64,000 nt of DNA from Capsaspora owczarzaki ATCC 30864 (lineage: Eukaryota; Opisthokonta; Filasterea), in the NCBI RefSeq assembly GCF_000151315.2, contig NW_011887293.1:1031585-1095584 (forward strand), read 5' to 3'. Positions 1 through 13,146 of this stretch are shown piece after piece. A model generated the notes under the pieces. The model made no database searches and was not told where the DNA came from. It saw only the letters and a list, made by a program, of their open reading frames with translations. Position 1 is the first letter of the stretch; every line of letters begins with the position of its first letter. Both the position numbers and the translations under genes were made by a program.

Positions 1-1621
1 CACGAGCGCGAGGAGGCCAAGCTCCTGATCCAGCAGCAGTTGCAGCAAGCACAACAGCTTTCTCAATCAGACAAGAAGGCGCGGTTTTGGAGTCGTCGAA
101 CGGGAGATGCGGTGCGTGGAGTTTTCGAATTGGGAAATCTGATTCTTTTGGGAAAGTGTTTGTTCGCTACTCACTCTTCGAGTTTGTTGCAGAACTTGAA
201 CGCAAGTCTGCCGAACGATCTTGATAGCACCGGCAAAGATTCGGGCATGCTGCGATCATCGTCCATGCCGGTAATGCGTCTGAGCGGGGTTTTTGCCAGT
301 TGGTGTGGCTCCACTGCTTCTCATTGCTGAGTGCCTTGTGCCAATCGCTGTTGTATTCAGAACGATGAACTTGCACTGGTGAAGGAATCCATTGTGGAAC
401 GAAAGGTCGAGACGGAGTCGTACGGCAAGAAAGCCTCGGATCGATCCTGGAAGACTTATCATATTGCGCTGCGAGGTCACACGTTGTTCTTTTACAAGTC
501 TGGCGCCAATTTCTCCCGGGTAGGATTTTTCTGCGATGGTGGGAGTCGGGAGTAGTGTCTGCGAGCTGGCTCTGACTTGAAACGATTTTCGACAGAACTT
601 GGCCTTGCCCGCCGAGGATTCCTTCTCATTGGTGCACTCGTACGCTGCACCAGCGACCGAATACACAAAGCGCGAGCACGTTATGCAACTGACCACACAC
701 ATTTACGGCACTCAGCTTATTCAGTGCAAAGACAGTGCTGACATGCTCGACTGGGTTGGCATCATCAACCGAACTGCCGCACTCCTCTCCACGGCTCCCC
801 TAGCTGCTCCTGTCGGGTCTCAGCTTATCTACCATCGCCCTCTCCAGCCCACCAAGCCTAGCACTGCGTCCATTGTAAGTTCTTTGCCCGTTTTCTGCCG
901 TTTCTCTGATTTTTTTGTTGTTGTTGTTGTTGTTCGTTCGTTCGTTCGTACTTGTATTCTGACTGCAATCCCTTTTCTTTTTGTTTCCCGTTTGTTTCTA
1001 CCATGGTCTTAGCCCGAGCAATACGAGTTCTTGCGATCACACATTGAGTCACAGGTCAAGGAACTGGCAGAACACAATGCAGAGAAGGATGAGATTTGGG
1101 CATTGGAGGACAACAAGCAACGCCATCGCCAGAATTGGACAAAGAAGCTCGAATTCCTGACCTATGAGCTTGAGCGCTACCGTCTGTATGCCAAAGTCCT
1201 CCAAAGCCAGCTTGGAGTGTCGCCGAGCGCGTCCAAGCGATCTTCGCTCATCAGCCCCGTCACCAAGCGAGCCGCAGACGCATCGCCATTGCGCGAACGT
1301 GCCATGCAGAACGCGGCGGCGGCGGCGGCTGCACGAGCATCGCCGAATGGCTCCCCACACACGTCGCCCCTGCTACCGCGCGCACTCACGATCGTCGGCG
1401 CCGCTGCTCCGAAGGCAGCCACCAACGGACAACCTGCCACTGACGACGACGATGATGCTGATGTCGTTGCTCGCCCAGAGAAGGGCAAAGGCAGGGCCAA
1501 GGTGCAAGACTTTGACGAGCCAGCTGCCCCACGTCATCCCGGCGATTTCCAGGCCAGTGCGTTGCGATTTTCGGGCCGCAGCGACAGCTATCGTGAAGCT
1601 CTCAACGAGCTATCTGTTTAA
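1..1621 (+). CDS. EFA6/PSD-type Arf guanine nucleotide exchange factor, C-terminal part (5' end outside the window)
   Basis: Four exons are visible (1-111, 361-519, 596-874, 1013-1621), joined by GT-AG introns with consistent phase. The encoded segment starts in a Gln-rich stretch, then gives a PH domain (from about NDELALVKES, with SWKTYHIALRGHTLFFYK as the core strands and the closing helix around DMLDWVGIINRTAALLSTAP), then PVGSQ and RPLQP, then a charged coiled coil (SQVKELAEHNAEKDE to about YRLYAKVLQSQLGV). PH followed by this helical segment is the characteristic C-terminal half of EFA6/PSD proteins, which activate Arf6 at the plasma membrane. The Sec7 catalytic domain should lie upstream of base 1 and is not seen. 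The last 150 residues are Ala/Pro/Ser-rich and low in complexity. The family call rests on remembered alignment to PSD proteins; I am fairly sure of it. Confidence 0.8.
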
Positions 1622-2023
1622 GCGCGCGATGATACGGTATCGTACTCTCCGTCGTTCGTGGAGAGAGATGAATTTCAGAAAGTTTTGGTTTATGGTTTGT
1701 TTTCGTCCTTTTTTTTTTTTTTTTTTTTTATTGATTTTTTTTTCTCTTCGTCCGCCATTGTAGCATTGTCATGTTGGGTTTTTCTTTGAAGCGTTTACCA
1801 TGTCATGGTTTTGCATTTGTGCTGTAGTACCAGTGCGAAGACAGGATTTTCAGGATTTTAAGACAACTTGTTGCAACGCCATTGATATGATAATGTACTT
1901 TCCCCAGCTCGCTCCCTTCCTCCCGTTCATGTCCGTCATTCTATTTCTTCATACGCTCTACTCCATTGATTGATTGCGAACATTGACCAGTCCTAATCTG
2001 CAACTCCTTTTACTTCTTCACAA
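1622..2023. other. Intergenic: 3' flank of EFA6-like gene and 5' flank of Rab6
   Basis: About 400 nt without a convincing coding exon. It holds two T runs near 1710-1743 and pyrimidine-rich sequence just before the Rab6 ATG. No tRNA or repeat was recognised. Confidence 0.5.
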
Positions 2024-3771
<1,748 letters not shown>

Positions 3772-3954
3772 AACCAAACGAGTTTTGGAAACACAACCAA
3801 CCGCTCCTTTTTTTTCTTTTTTTTCTGTCTTTGTTTTTTCGAGTTTCCGTGTCTATTCTGTGCTATTAATCATTGTTGTCTGTTTCATGTTTTGTTGGTG
3901 AATGAATGCGTGTGGCATTCTTGTTTCGATTACAAATACTTTGTGATTTTGTCT

Positions 3955-4033
<79 letters not shown>

Positions 4034-4212
4034 CTTCCATTCCAAGGCCAGAATCGGCACTATTTGTTTGAAGAAAACAACAAGAAGAAAAATTGATAGA
4101 TTGGTACAACCCGCAAACTGCAAATGCGGACAACAGCAATGAACAAACAGAAAAGACTGGGATTTTGTAAATGTTTCACGTCATCGTCCCTTTTCTTTTT
4201 CCTTTTTCTTTT
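3772..4212. other. Convergent 3' intergenic region between Rab6 and PIL1-like gene
   Basis: About 440 nt between the Rab6 stop and the stop of the minus-strand PIL1-like gene. It holds a CTG microsatellite and T-rich flanks and no supported coding exon. The poly-Ala, poly-Ser and poly-Leu frames across it are products of the repeat. Confidence 0.6.
3958..4029 (+). repeat. (CTG)24 trinucleotide repeat
   Basis: Twenty-four uninterrupted CTG units, located about 190 nt after the Rab6 stop codon, so probably in its 3' UTR or just beyond. Read directly from the sequence. Confidence 0.95.
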
Positions 4213-6261
4213 TCAGCAAAAGCCACAGCAACGAGCGCAAGCGCACGACGTTGACTCTCCGGCTGCCATTGCGAACCCGTCGCATGTCTACCGCCGAGAA
4301 GAAAGGAACACCAACAGAAAACCACAAAAACCCAAATAGCTTCATTTCTTGATTTATGTCTGTTGCAGAAAAGTCCACAAAATCCGCATTGTCCAAGAAT
4401 CAGTCTCAAATGAACTCGTCACACAGAAACAGGAACCAAAACCAAAACCCAGCTTCTTTCGTCAGCGTTCAGTACTTACACCGTCGTCTTCGTACTCGTC
4501 GTTGGCATAGGCGTTTGAATTGCTATATGGCGTTTGGGGCTGGTACTCTTGGAGCGCACGGCGTGCCGATTGGACAATCTCTTCGGAATACGCTTCGCCA
4601 CCCTCGTACACGGGCTCTGTTGTGAGGTGTGCAGGCTCGTCGGGCAGAACGCTTGCGAGGTCCTTGGTCGCGCTAAACACTAAAACCATCTTCTCTGCCA
4701 TCTCAATATAGGCGTTTGCAACGTTGCTCAAGCCCTCCTTGATCTTGGCCACCTTGATGATTTCGCACTCGCGGTACTTTTCCTGGAACTCGGCCTCGGC
4801 CACGTCGTTCGCCTGCTCGGCAGCGATAATTTCCGACTCTACCGTCGAGACCTTGCCGTAGTCGCCCTTTCGGTTGTATCGCTCAAGATCACGGTGCAGC
4901 TTTTGCAGCTTGGTCGCGCAGTCGTCGCGATGCTTGCGCGCGCGATCGAGTGTCTTTTCGCTGTCGCGGACGGCCTTGAAGCATCGGCGGTAGTCTTCGT
5001 AGCGATCTGCGAAGCAGGAAGTAGGCGAGCATGCACAGGCCATTCGAGCCAGGAGGAAGGTGAGCAAAAAAAGGTTGTGGATGTTGTACAATGTTTCAGC
5101 AAACGCACCAGAGAATTCCTTCTGAACAGCATTGTGCTCGTTGTCCAGCTCAGCGAGGCGTGCAAAGATGTCACGAATGGCTGGGTTGTCTTCTTGCGTT
5201 GTCCACTTGACCAGTGCGGTGGCCGCTGTGCGTAGCGATACAAAGTGTTCCAAGATCAAAATGCGAGAATGTCAGTACAATTGCTCTCCAATCCCCCCAA
5301 ATCTGAGAGTGCCAAAACCCGATGGCATGCACCAAATCATTCTCATTCAAAGTAACGATTCAACCGAGCTTTCTTGTGGTCGGGGTTTGGGTGAAGTGTT
5401 TGGCGAAAGGAAGAAGCGAAGGCAACTGTAAAGAAAGAAAAAAAAAAAAAAAAAAAACACCAAGCAAACCACAGTCGAGTTTTGGTGGTTTCGCTTTGTC
5501 GCGTGTCTCGCACACCCTGGGCGTCCGTGTTTGTGAACCAGCCCACGAAACGAGCACAACAGCCAAATGAGGGTGTGATGGTGGTTGGTGGTGGTTGGTG
5601 GTCGGTGTCGACAATGCAAGTGAATTGACGACGACGCTGACATGAGAGAACCATCAAAAAACCACATAAAATAAAATAAAACAAAATAAAATAAAAATAA
5701 AAATAAAATAAAATCAAAAGAAGCCCCAAAGAGTCCTTTGATTGAGCTCGGATCTCGCGTCCGTTTGGGTCGAGCTTCCGAGTAGAACTTTGACCCCCAC
5801 AAAACAAGCTTGTTGTTGTGTTTCTACTTGATGGGCTTGGGAGGGAAGGGCCAACAGTCAACGATCAACAAGCCCAGAGAGTTGCTGCTTTTTTTTTTTT
5901 TTTAATGTTGGTTGTTTTGGTTTTTCTTCTTGTTTTTTTGTGTGCGTGCTCTTCCTCTGCGCTTGTGCTGCGTCGCCACATCCATGGAGCACTGCATCCA
6001 TGGACGATGTACACCGAAGAAGCACACGAGCAAACGGGAGGAGCGCAGGGGAGGAACGCGCAGAAGATGCGTGTTCGAAAAGTTGTTCCCATCATCGTTG
6101 TTGTCGTTGTCATCGTCGCTGCTCGCACCTGCAGTTCGCGCCTTGGCCAGATTGACAAGACCGCTGTGGACGGCCTTCTCGTCCGAGATGGCGAGGTTGA
6201 GGTCGGAGTGGCCGACACCAAGGCTCTTGGTGAGCACGTAGCCACGTCGCATCATATCCAT
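4213..6261 (-). CDS. PIL1/LSP1 family BAR-domain protein (eisosome core family)
   Basis: Four exons (6261-6129, 5225-5109, 5006-4480, 4287-4213) give 283 residues with all phases agreeing. The helical body matches the fungal Pil1/Lsp1 BAR domain along its length: a leading segment with AKARTAAATALVKW, then RLAELDNEHNAVQKEFSDRY, EDYRRCFKAVRDSEKTLDRA, a lysine/arginine-rich middle, and the tail PVYEGGEAYSEEIVQSARRA, which parallels the Pil1 segment around YDGYEASKQII. Pil1/Lsp1 assemble into half-cylinders that scaffold furrow-like plasma-membrane domains in fungi. The Gly/Phe-rich N-terminal arm of fungal Pil1 is replaced by about 20 residues. The small last exon encodes a cysteine-rich tail (CACARCCGFC at the end), which could be S-acylated; that exon is inferred from a GTAAGT donor and a TAG acceptor. 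Intron 1 is about 900 nt and could hide another exon. Confidence 0.72.
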
Positions 6262-6437
6262 CTTTGCAGAGTTTTTTTTGTGTGTTCGTGGAATCAAAGA
6301 ATTGTGTGACTGAACAACGAAACGTTTGCGGTGTTCATGTTCATGGTCACATTGCAAAATCATACACAAACAATCAACAACAAAGAATAATACCTCAGCA
6401 ACAATCACCAACAAAAAACAATAGCGCACAAAATGTC

Positions 6438-8572
6438 TCAATTGCACATGTCGAAATCGTCCTCGTCGGAGCCGTCATCCGAGTCGACAGCCATGGAATC
6501 GAGACTCAGACTATTGATGCGCGAGTCCTCAATGACGTCGAATAGACCATACCCACGGAATTGAGACGTAATCTGCAGAAAAAGACGAATCATTTGTCAT
6601 TGGTTGAATTTTGTTTGGGCAGCTTTTGCATCAAACTCCTTCAAACCGCCGACGCACCACCTCCATGCACACAACGTCTCACCTGCTTGGAACGCTTGCC
6701 AAGGTCCTCAAGCTCAGCGACAGAGGAGCACAAGTAGGCCGCGCACATCGAAGGATCAACATCCGAAATGGCCATCTTTGACAAGACCGCAACAGAAAAC
6801 GACTCTACTGTGTCGGGCGTAAGCTCCATGGCGGCATCTTGGACGACGTGCGGGTCAAGATACAACACGTTCTCGTTCACCGTGCCGACGAAAAAGTGTG
6901 CAGCGTTTGGCTTGCCCCCGATAATGCCCAAACATTGAGGAAGCTCAAGGGTTGCCTGTTGTTTGCAATGGTACAGCACACGAGGGTGAGAAACGGAGAA
7001 TGATAGGAAAAGAGCATGTGAGGGGGAGAGGTCAAAAAAAGTGAAGAAGCAACAGAGGAGAAACCAAAAAACAGGCAGCTCTCTGTGCTCTGTACCTTGA
7101 GTGCTGGGATGTACACAGGGTTGATGGACTGATTGAGGCCCAAACGAATGGGCACGAGAACAAGGAGGGAGTGCTTTTTGCCGTCGGAGAGGGCGGCTGC
7201 CAGTTGAGTGGATGCTTCAGTTCGATTGAGCACACCATCCATCGCACAATGTACAATTAGGCTTGATCGCTGAGAATTGACAAGGTTTCTAAGTCATCCA
7301 AATTTTGCCACAAGGTGAGGGGTGGGGGTGGCAAAGGAACATTGAGGAGAGCAAAAACGCAGTGCAGGATGGACATCATAACTCCATCGCGAGAGACCGA
7401 CACACTCCCTCGAGCGACACGTCGCCTTCACAGACTTTCACCATCCCAGACACTGGCTCAAGCGAAAAAAAAGGAATCAACAATTGTGTGCACCTACTTT
7501 AAAACTTGGGCAACAGTGTTTGGACCAAACCACTGGCCGATAGTCTTGCCCAGTGCTTCACCGCGCTCTGCAATTCGGTGGATTGAAAATGGAGCAGCTG
7601 GAGTATCAAAGAAGAGCGGAAGAAACTGCCACACGCAAGTCGAACACGAGTTTGGTCAGTCTCGCCCAAATTTGAGAGTGATTCCGAAAACACAACCGAA
7701 ACAGGCACTCAGCCCTCACCCTGGCCATCTCTTGGTGTCGTTGTTTTCGAGATGTTGGAGCCCAATCTGCACCGCGCATATCAAACAGCCCAGACCACGG
7801 TGAGTCTTTCACTTGTTCAAGTTGTAACCAAAAACAATCGGCGTTTTTTTGGAAACGCAACTCTTTCCGAGGTGCTGCACGGTCATGGCACGAGCAAGAA
7901 GCATCTGTCCACATCGCAGCATGCAGCCCCAGCCAGCGTCCGTGTTGTAGTAGCTGTCGGCAATCTGCGCAAAGTGGTTGCGGTAGGTCATCCATGGGAA
8001 GGACCGAACGGCGTGCTCCAGCGCCTGCTCGTCTGTGGTTCAAAGTCAGGTATCAAAACAAAACGAGATCAGCATTTTGGATTGAGACGACGATTGCATC
8101 AGTCGGTTGAGAGTAAAAGGCGAAGGCGAAGGCGAAGGCGGAAGGGTTTCCAGATTGTCTCTGTCATCATTGAGCAACAAGCGCTTGGCTGTTCCAACAA
8201 GGCGAGCGAATGACGGTCATCGTGGATGAGGGCGTCGTATTGCATGTGCAGAATGAGTGAATGACGGATGAGGGGGCCAGGGAACAACCAGAGACCCCTC
8301 GTCATCAGCGAGAGACAGAGACAGAGACAGAGACAGAGAGAAACAGCTTGCTGCGACGGTGAAAGCGAGCACAGTCACGCCAATTTCTCCAAAGGGGGGG
8401 GGGGCAGACGTTCAGCTCGAACGCTGCTCAAATCGTAGTGGAGAAGGGGGGGGGAATGGCGGGGAAGGAGAGCGAGAGAAGGCGGGGAAGGAAACTACGA
8501 CGCCAAACCTGCTGGAAGCTGAAATTTGTGCCCATTCACAGTGACGAGCGGACCCGTCGTGTTGTGCGACAT
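6438..8572 (-). CDS. ATG4: Autophagy cysteine protease ATG4
   Basis: The product cleaves and recycles Atg8/LC3 in autophagy. Exon 1 (8572-8509, starting MSHNTTGPLV) splices in phase to exon 2 (from 8032), giving a segment equivalent to the ATG4 N-terminus, then SFPWMTYRNHF and TDAGWGCMLRCGQMLLARAM with the catalytic cysteine. Later exons give HLGKNWAPTSRK, then IGQWFGPNTVAQVLK (ends near 7498), CAMDGVLN with LVLVPIRLGLNQSINPVYIP (ends near 7097), LGIIGGKPNAAHFFVG and YLDPHVVQ (about 6955-6683), which carries the catalytic Asp and His, and an acidic last exon ending DDFDMCN (stop 6440-6438). Exon borders in the middle are approximate. The family signature is unmistakable. Confidence 0.9.
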
Positions 8573-9348
8573 TGTGGATTTGTTCAACTGAAAAAAAAAA
8601 TGAAGAGTGAATCTGGTTTGTTGAGCAACGGGAAGAGAGAATAGTGAATGCAATGCTCAGCTTTTGAATTTCGCTCCATTTCACTGCCAGAGTACTGTTG
8701 TAATCCTCCTGTTGGCTGTTCATCATGTTTGAGTTTCATTTCGATTTAGTGCTCTTATTTCTCATTTTTTTGTGCAGAATGGTAATACAATCAAATGCAA
8801 ACAACAACAGAAAGAAGTAAAGGGAGGTTGTGCTGAACGAGAGGATTGGAACCCATTCAAAAGCTGTCTCTCTCCTTCCCCCCCCCCGTCATCCGCTTGA
8901 TCATTCGAATGCAGGGGAATGGAACGATGGCAGCCACACATCGAACGAGAGCGCGCGAGTGAGTGAAGCGATGAGGTCGTCAAAACGCAATGGGAAAGCC
9001 GTTTGGGAGCCTTTCTACTCTTTCTTTGGGCTCGTCTCGAGGGGGGAGGGGAAGCTTCGTGGCGCTCCCAACCACAGGCAGTTCAGGTCCGAGTATCTCT
9101 CGGCGCCCTTGTCGCAGGGGGAAACCGCCGCCCCAATCTGGAGCAGACGAAAGCTGCAGTTTGGCAAAAAAACAAGCAGATCTCAACCTGTCTCTCACTC
9201 TCTCTCTCTCTCTCTTTGTCTCTGCTGATCACCATCACTCACTCACAATGTCGTGTTATGTGACTGCGCCTGTCTCTCCTTTTGTTGTCGCTTGTGGTGA
9301 GCGGGTTTTGCTCAAGTCCAACTCACCCATCCCGCTCTGCTTTCACAG
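8573..9348. other. Divergent region between ATG4 and AP-1 sigma
   Basis: It should contain the ATG4 promoter and the 5' UTR and initiating exon of the AP-1 sigma gene. That exon could not be fixed: ATG at 9248 with a weak GTGACT donor is one possibility. CT-rich and C-run stretches occur, and no other gene was seen. Confidence 0.5.
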
Positions 9349-9992
9349 ATTCAATTTGTGCTCTTGTTCAGCCGCCAAGGCAAGGTGCGCTTGCAAAAGT
9401 GGTTCTCGGCCTTCTCGCAGAAGGACAAGAAGAAAATCACCCGCGAAATGACGTCGACCATCCTCGCGCGAAAGCCCAAAATGTGCAACTTTCTCGAGTG
9501 GAAGGAATTCAAGATTGTCTACAAACGGTGAGGGTGCACCCAGTACTTTGTTGCAGAGGAGGCAGCCAAGTGTGTGTCTGTGTGTGTCTGTGGTATTGAT
9601 TTGGAAAGGAAAGGGCAAGCGGACGAGCGCGACGAGACACTCACGGTTCCAAAAACGATTGCTTTGGCTTTTGTGCTCAATCAACTCGTAGCTATGCAAG
9701 CCTATTTTTCGCTTGCGCGATCGATCCCAACGACAACGAGCTGATTGCACTTGAAATCATTCATCGATATGTCGAGCTTCTCGACAAGTATTTTGGTAGC
9801 GTGTGCGAGCTGGACATTATCTTCAACTTTGAGAAGGCGTACTTTGTGCTCGACGAGCTCATCATTAACGGCGAACTGCAAGAGTCGTCTCGAAAGAGCG
9901 TACTCAAGTCAGCAGCAACACAAGACCAACTGCAAGAAGAAAACGAAGGCATGGGAAACCCGATAGATGACTTGATCGGCATTCCCAAGTAA
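9349..9992 (+). CDS. AP1S: AP-1 adaptor complex sigma subunit
   Basis: Two exons are secure: 9349-9527 and 9692-9992. They read [38 protein letters not shown], then [36 protein letters not shown] and [15 protein letters not shown], near-identical in pattern to AP-1 sigma of animals and plants. The sigma subunit is part of the clathrin adaptor core at the trans-Golgi network and endosomes and helps bind dileucine signals. The [13 protein letters not shown] segment and the C-terminal extension past KSVLK favour AP-1 over AP-2 sigma. Only the initiating methionine exon is unresolved: the first clear residue is the Ile that follows Met in relatives. Confidence 0.93.
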
Positions 9993-10381
9993 AGCCTCGG
10001 CGCCTTTTTCCCCCTCTTGTTTATTATTTGATGTGTGCTTTTTGGGATGTTGTGGTCGTGTGCAAAGCGAATGTGTGTGTTTGCTTTTGGGAGTCATGGA
10101 GACGCTTCGTTTCCGTTTCCATCACCCACGACGAGCTGTGAAGTTGTCAATGTGTCGTTGTATTTTTGTTGTTGTTGTTGTTGTTGTTGTTGTTGCTCGG
10201 CTGTCTTGTCGTGTTGAATTCAAGTACATTTGCACAGACGCAGTTCAGCCTCGTCTCTGATTTGGAGCATGCGAATCCTTGAAAAGTGCAGTCTCGTTTC
10301 ACTCTGTACTTGTTCCCCCGAAAGTCTCTGTTCTGCTTTCCTGAAATCTGCCACTCTTCGGACACCCCTGCCTGTACTTGA
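9993..10381. other. Intergenic with a short (TTG)n run
   Basis: About 390 nt between the AP-1 sigma stop and the next gene. A TTG/GTT microsatellite of about ten units lies near 10166-10195. No coding exon is supported. Confidence 0.6.
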
Positions 10382-11848
10382 GTGCGCAGAATCCACTGGA
10401 CTCGCACGCGCCAACGCGCAATGTGGGGCACGCGTCACAGTACCCGAGTCCGAATCGCCGTCATTCTGGTTGCAGCCTTCTCCCTGGTCATCGGAGCAAG
10501 CTGGATCCTGTCTACACCCAGCACCGTCGCCGAGACTCTGGCTACTGCATCTGGGAATGTGCCGGTTGTCTCAGCTGGCCCCGAGCTGGAAGCGGAATCT
10601 GCAGCTCCGCCGACGACGCCGCCGACGCCGACAACGCCACCCAGCCCCCAAAGGACCTACAGGGTGTCGACCGGCAACCCAACACCGCCCAAGAACTACA
10701 CGTACAATGATGTGAGGAACAACCCGGGACTCTTTTGGCTGGAGCGGCATCCGCAAGTGTGCGCAGCATGCACCACCGACGAGCTAACAGCAGAAAACGG
10801 CCAACAGAATGTCTCTGCGTGGATCAGTGGTGCAGAGCTTCCGTGCTTTGATGGAATAGCACCGTGGCAGACGGAATTTGAAACGAGCCCCAAATGCTCC
10901 TATCGACGGCAACTATCCTGCAGCTCGATTCGGGCAGCCGAGTCCAATTTTGCACAACTCGAGCAGTGCTTGGAGAAAAAGCTCCCTCGGCAATGGCTCT
11001 TCTTGGCCGGAGACTCGGTCACACGTCAATACATTGAAACACTGTACAATATGTTGCCGCCATCGGTGATGGTCGAGCTGCCGTTGACACCGCCCCGTCT
11101 CGCCAAATACATGCCAGCGCGCCTGACCAAAGACTACCGGTAACCCGCGTTTTCTTTTTTTTTTGTCCCAAGTTGCTGTTGCATGAGCGTTCAACGAATT
11201 GTGTCGTGGGCTTTTGCGAGATTCTGATGGGCATGATTTTGGGTTGTGCTCTCTACATGCAGAAATCGAGAGTTTTTGTTATTTGGTCGCTTCCTGCTGA
11301 CATATGCACTCGTAGGTCAAGTCGGAGAGGTATCCAACTTGAACATTCGCACTTTACTGAACGTGACGAGTGAACGCAAGGATGAACTTCGACAGCTGGG
11401 CTCCAGAGCCCCTTTCCCCAGCAATTCTCGAGTGTTTTCGACCCCCGACTTTTTAATGTTCAACACGGGCCTGTGGGACACTCAGACCGGTGTACAAGCT
11501 TTTGCCGCAAAACACAGTCAACTGGCTGACATGCTTGAGCAAGAATACCAAATTCCGGCATCACGGCTGGGATTTCGCAGCATCACTCGCGTTGATCCTC
11601 TCTTGCCACAACGCGATCCCACTCGAACGTCGTTCCACAACGAGATTCTCCGAGACTTGAATGTTGCTGCGCACGCGGAACTGGTTCTCAAGCGAGGGTG
11701 GCACTTTATCGATGCCAGCATCCTCTCAGATCGACATGACTTTGCGCGTGACGGATTTCATCCCGACAACTTTGGGCGCTGCGACATGGTTGACCTGGTA
11801 TTGGCGTTTCTTTGCAGTGACACTTTCCAGCCAGAGACTGAAGCTTGA
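10382..11848 (+). CDS. PC-esterase/SGNH-like type II membrane protein
   Basis: Two exons (10382-11139 and 11263-11848) give 447 residues; ATG 10421 would give 434. A basic N-terminus is followed by one hydrophobic segment (VRIAVILVAAFSLVIGASWI), then a Thr/Pro-rich stalk. The lumenal domain has FLAGDSVTRQY (GDS nucleophile block), a central DFLMFNTGLWD strand and a C-terminal ARDGFHPDNFGRCD block carrying the Asp-x-x-His-type dyad. This is the arrangement of the PC-esterase (TBL/CASD1/NXPE-like) superfamily, whose members add or remove acyl groups on cell-surface glycans, usually in the Golgi. Substrate cannot be told from sequence. Several NxS/T sites fit a lumenal protein. Confidence 0.72.
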
Positions 11849-12539
11849 TCCCCCTTTTCTGCATTTATGGGGAGGAGGGGGGGGAGGCGGCAAATGCTTG
11901 GCACGAGCTTGCCGCCATGTTAACTTGCACCCTGAACTTAATTTTTTTTGTAATTTTAGTGATACTCATACAAGTAGTATTAAAGCCTCTTTAATGAGTT
12001 TGTTTCACCATCTACTGCACATATCGGATTGTTATAGCCCGAGGTGATCGATTCGTAAATTGGATGCACGATGGTGCCCTCGCCCTTCCCAAATTTGTCA
12101 CTTCCTCGCGGTGACTCTCCTCGGTCGCCCTTCCCATGACCCTTCCGTTCTCTTTGAAAGGCAATCAACCGCAGCTTGTCTTGAGCACTCTGTTCTTCCG
12201 CTTTATTCTTGTTTATCTTTTTCCTTGTTTTTTTTGCGGCATTTTCCAATTGGTTTTTTTCGTTCAGTTCTTTTTTTTTTTTTCTTTTTTTCTTTTTTTT
12301 TTCTGGCCGTTCGCGACTCGTCTCTGCGACTGTGCTCAAACCCCACGCAGCTGCCCCGGCCATCTCACCCCCTTTCTGCGTCTTTGATACTTTGCTCTCT
12401 CCGAGTGGCGAACCTCCCAGCAAATCCACGGAAACAGCAAGCCATCGACACAAAATCACCGCGTTGGTGGTTTTTTTTTTCTTTCGTTCTTTTCTTTCTC
12501 GCCTCTTAATTTGCTTTTATCGGTTCCCAACTTGCCGCC
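11849..12539. other. Intergenic, T-rich, 5' of the STK32-like kinase
   Basis: About 690 nt with several long T runs (about 12270-12300 and 12470-12480) and no supported exon. It presumably holds the 3' end of the esterase transcript and the kinase promoter. Confidence 0.5.
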
Positions 12540-13115
12540 ATGGGGTGCATTGCTAGTAAACCACCGATTGACTTCTCTGCAGATGGTAAGCGCCTCTCGC
12601 CTCTCTCCCCTTGTCTGTCTGTTTGGTTCTTCCAGGATGTGAGATTGTCGAGCTTTTTTTTTTTTTTTTTTTCTCGTTTGGTTGTTGCTTCTCTCTCCTC
12701 TGAATGAGCCAAGTCGCGTAGTGTGTGCGACTCGTCTCGCCCCTCGCCCTCTCATCCTCGTCATCTCCCTTCTGCTGGTTCTTGCGCTCTCCCCTCCACA
12801 CTCGTTGCCCGCGTCTCTCCCTTCAAGCAGTCTTTGAGAAGGACCCTTTTTTTGCTCTTTTTTTTTTTTCCCGTTGTTTTTTTGCTTTTGCAGCCCTATT
12901 TTTTGCTTTTTTTTTTTTCTTCTTCTTTTTTTTTCAAGATTTTTACCGTTGTTGTGCTTGCTTCCTCACTCTCGCCCATGCACCACCGGTGTGGGTGGCT
13001 CGCCGTGCACTCAAGCTGGAGCTGTTCAACATCACCAAGTTGATGATTGCTGTGCGATGCCTTGCGTGCGAGTGAACAACATGACAGGGCAACAAAAAAA
13101 AAAAGCGCGACTTGG

Positions 13116-13146
<31 letters not shown>

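Noticed and set aside
3940-4030. CRISPR-like array
   Set aside because: A pure trinucleotide repeat without spacers, in a eukaryotic genome.
3930-4139. Poly-Ala, poly-Ser and poly-Leu frames across the CTG repeat
   Set aside because: All are direct translations of the trinucleotide repeat, with no flanking protein similarity.
9248-9300. ATG at 9248 as the first exon of AP-1 sigma
   Set aside because: Only a weak GTGACT donor gives the right phase and it would add four odd residues, so it is kept as a possibility and not annotated.
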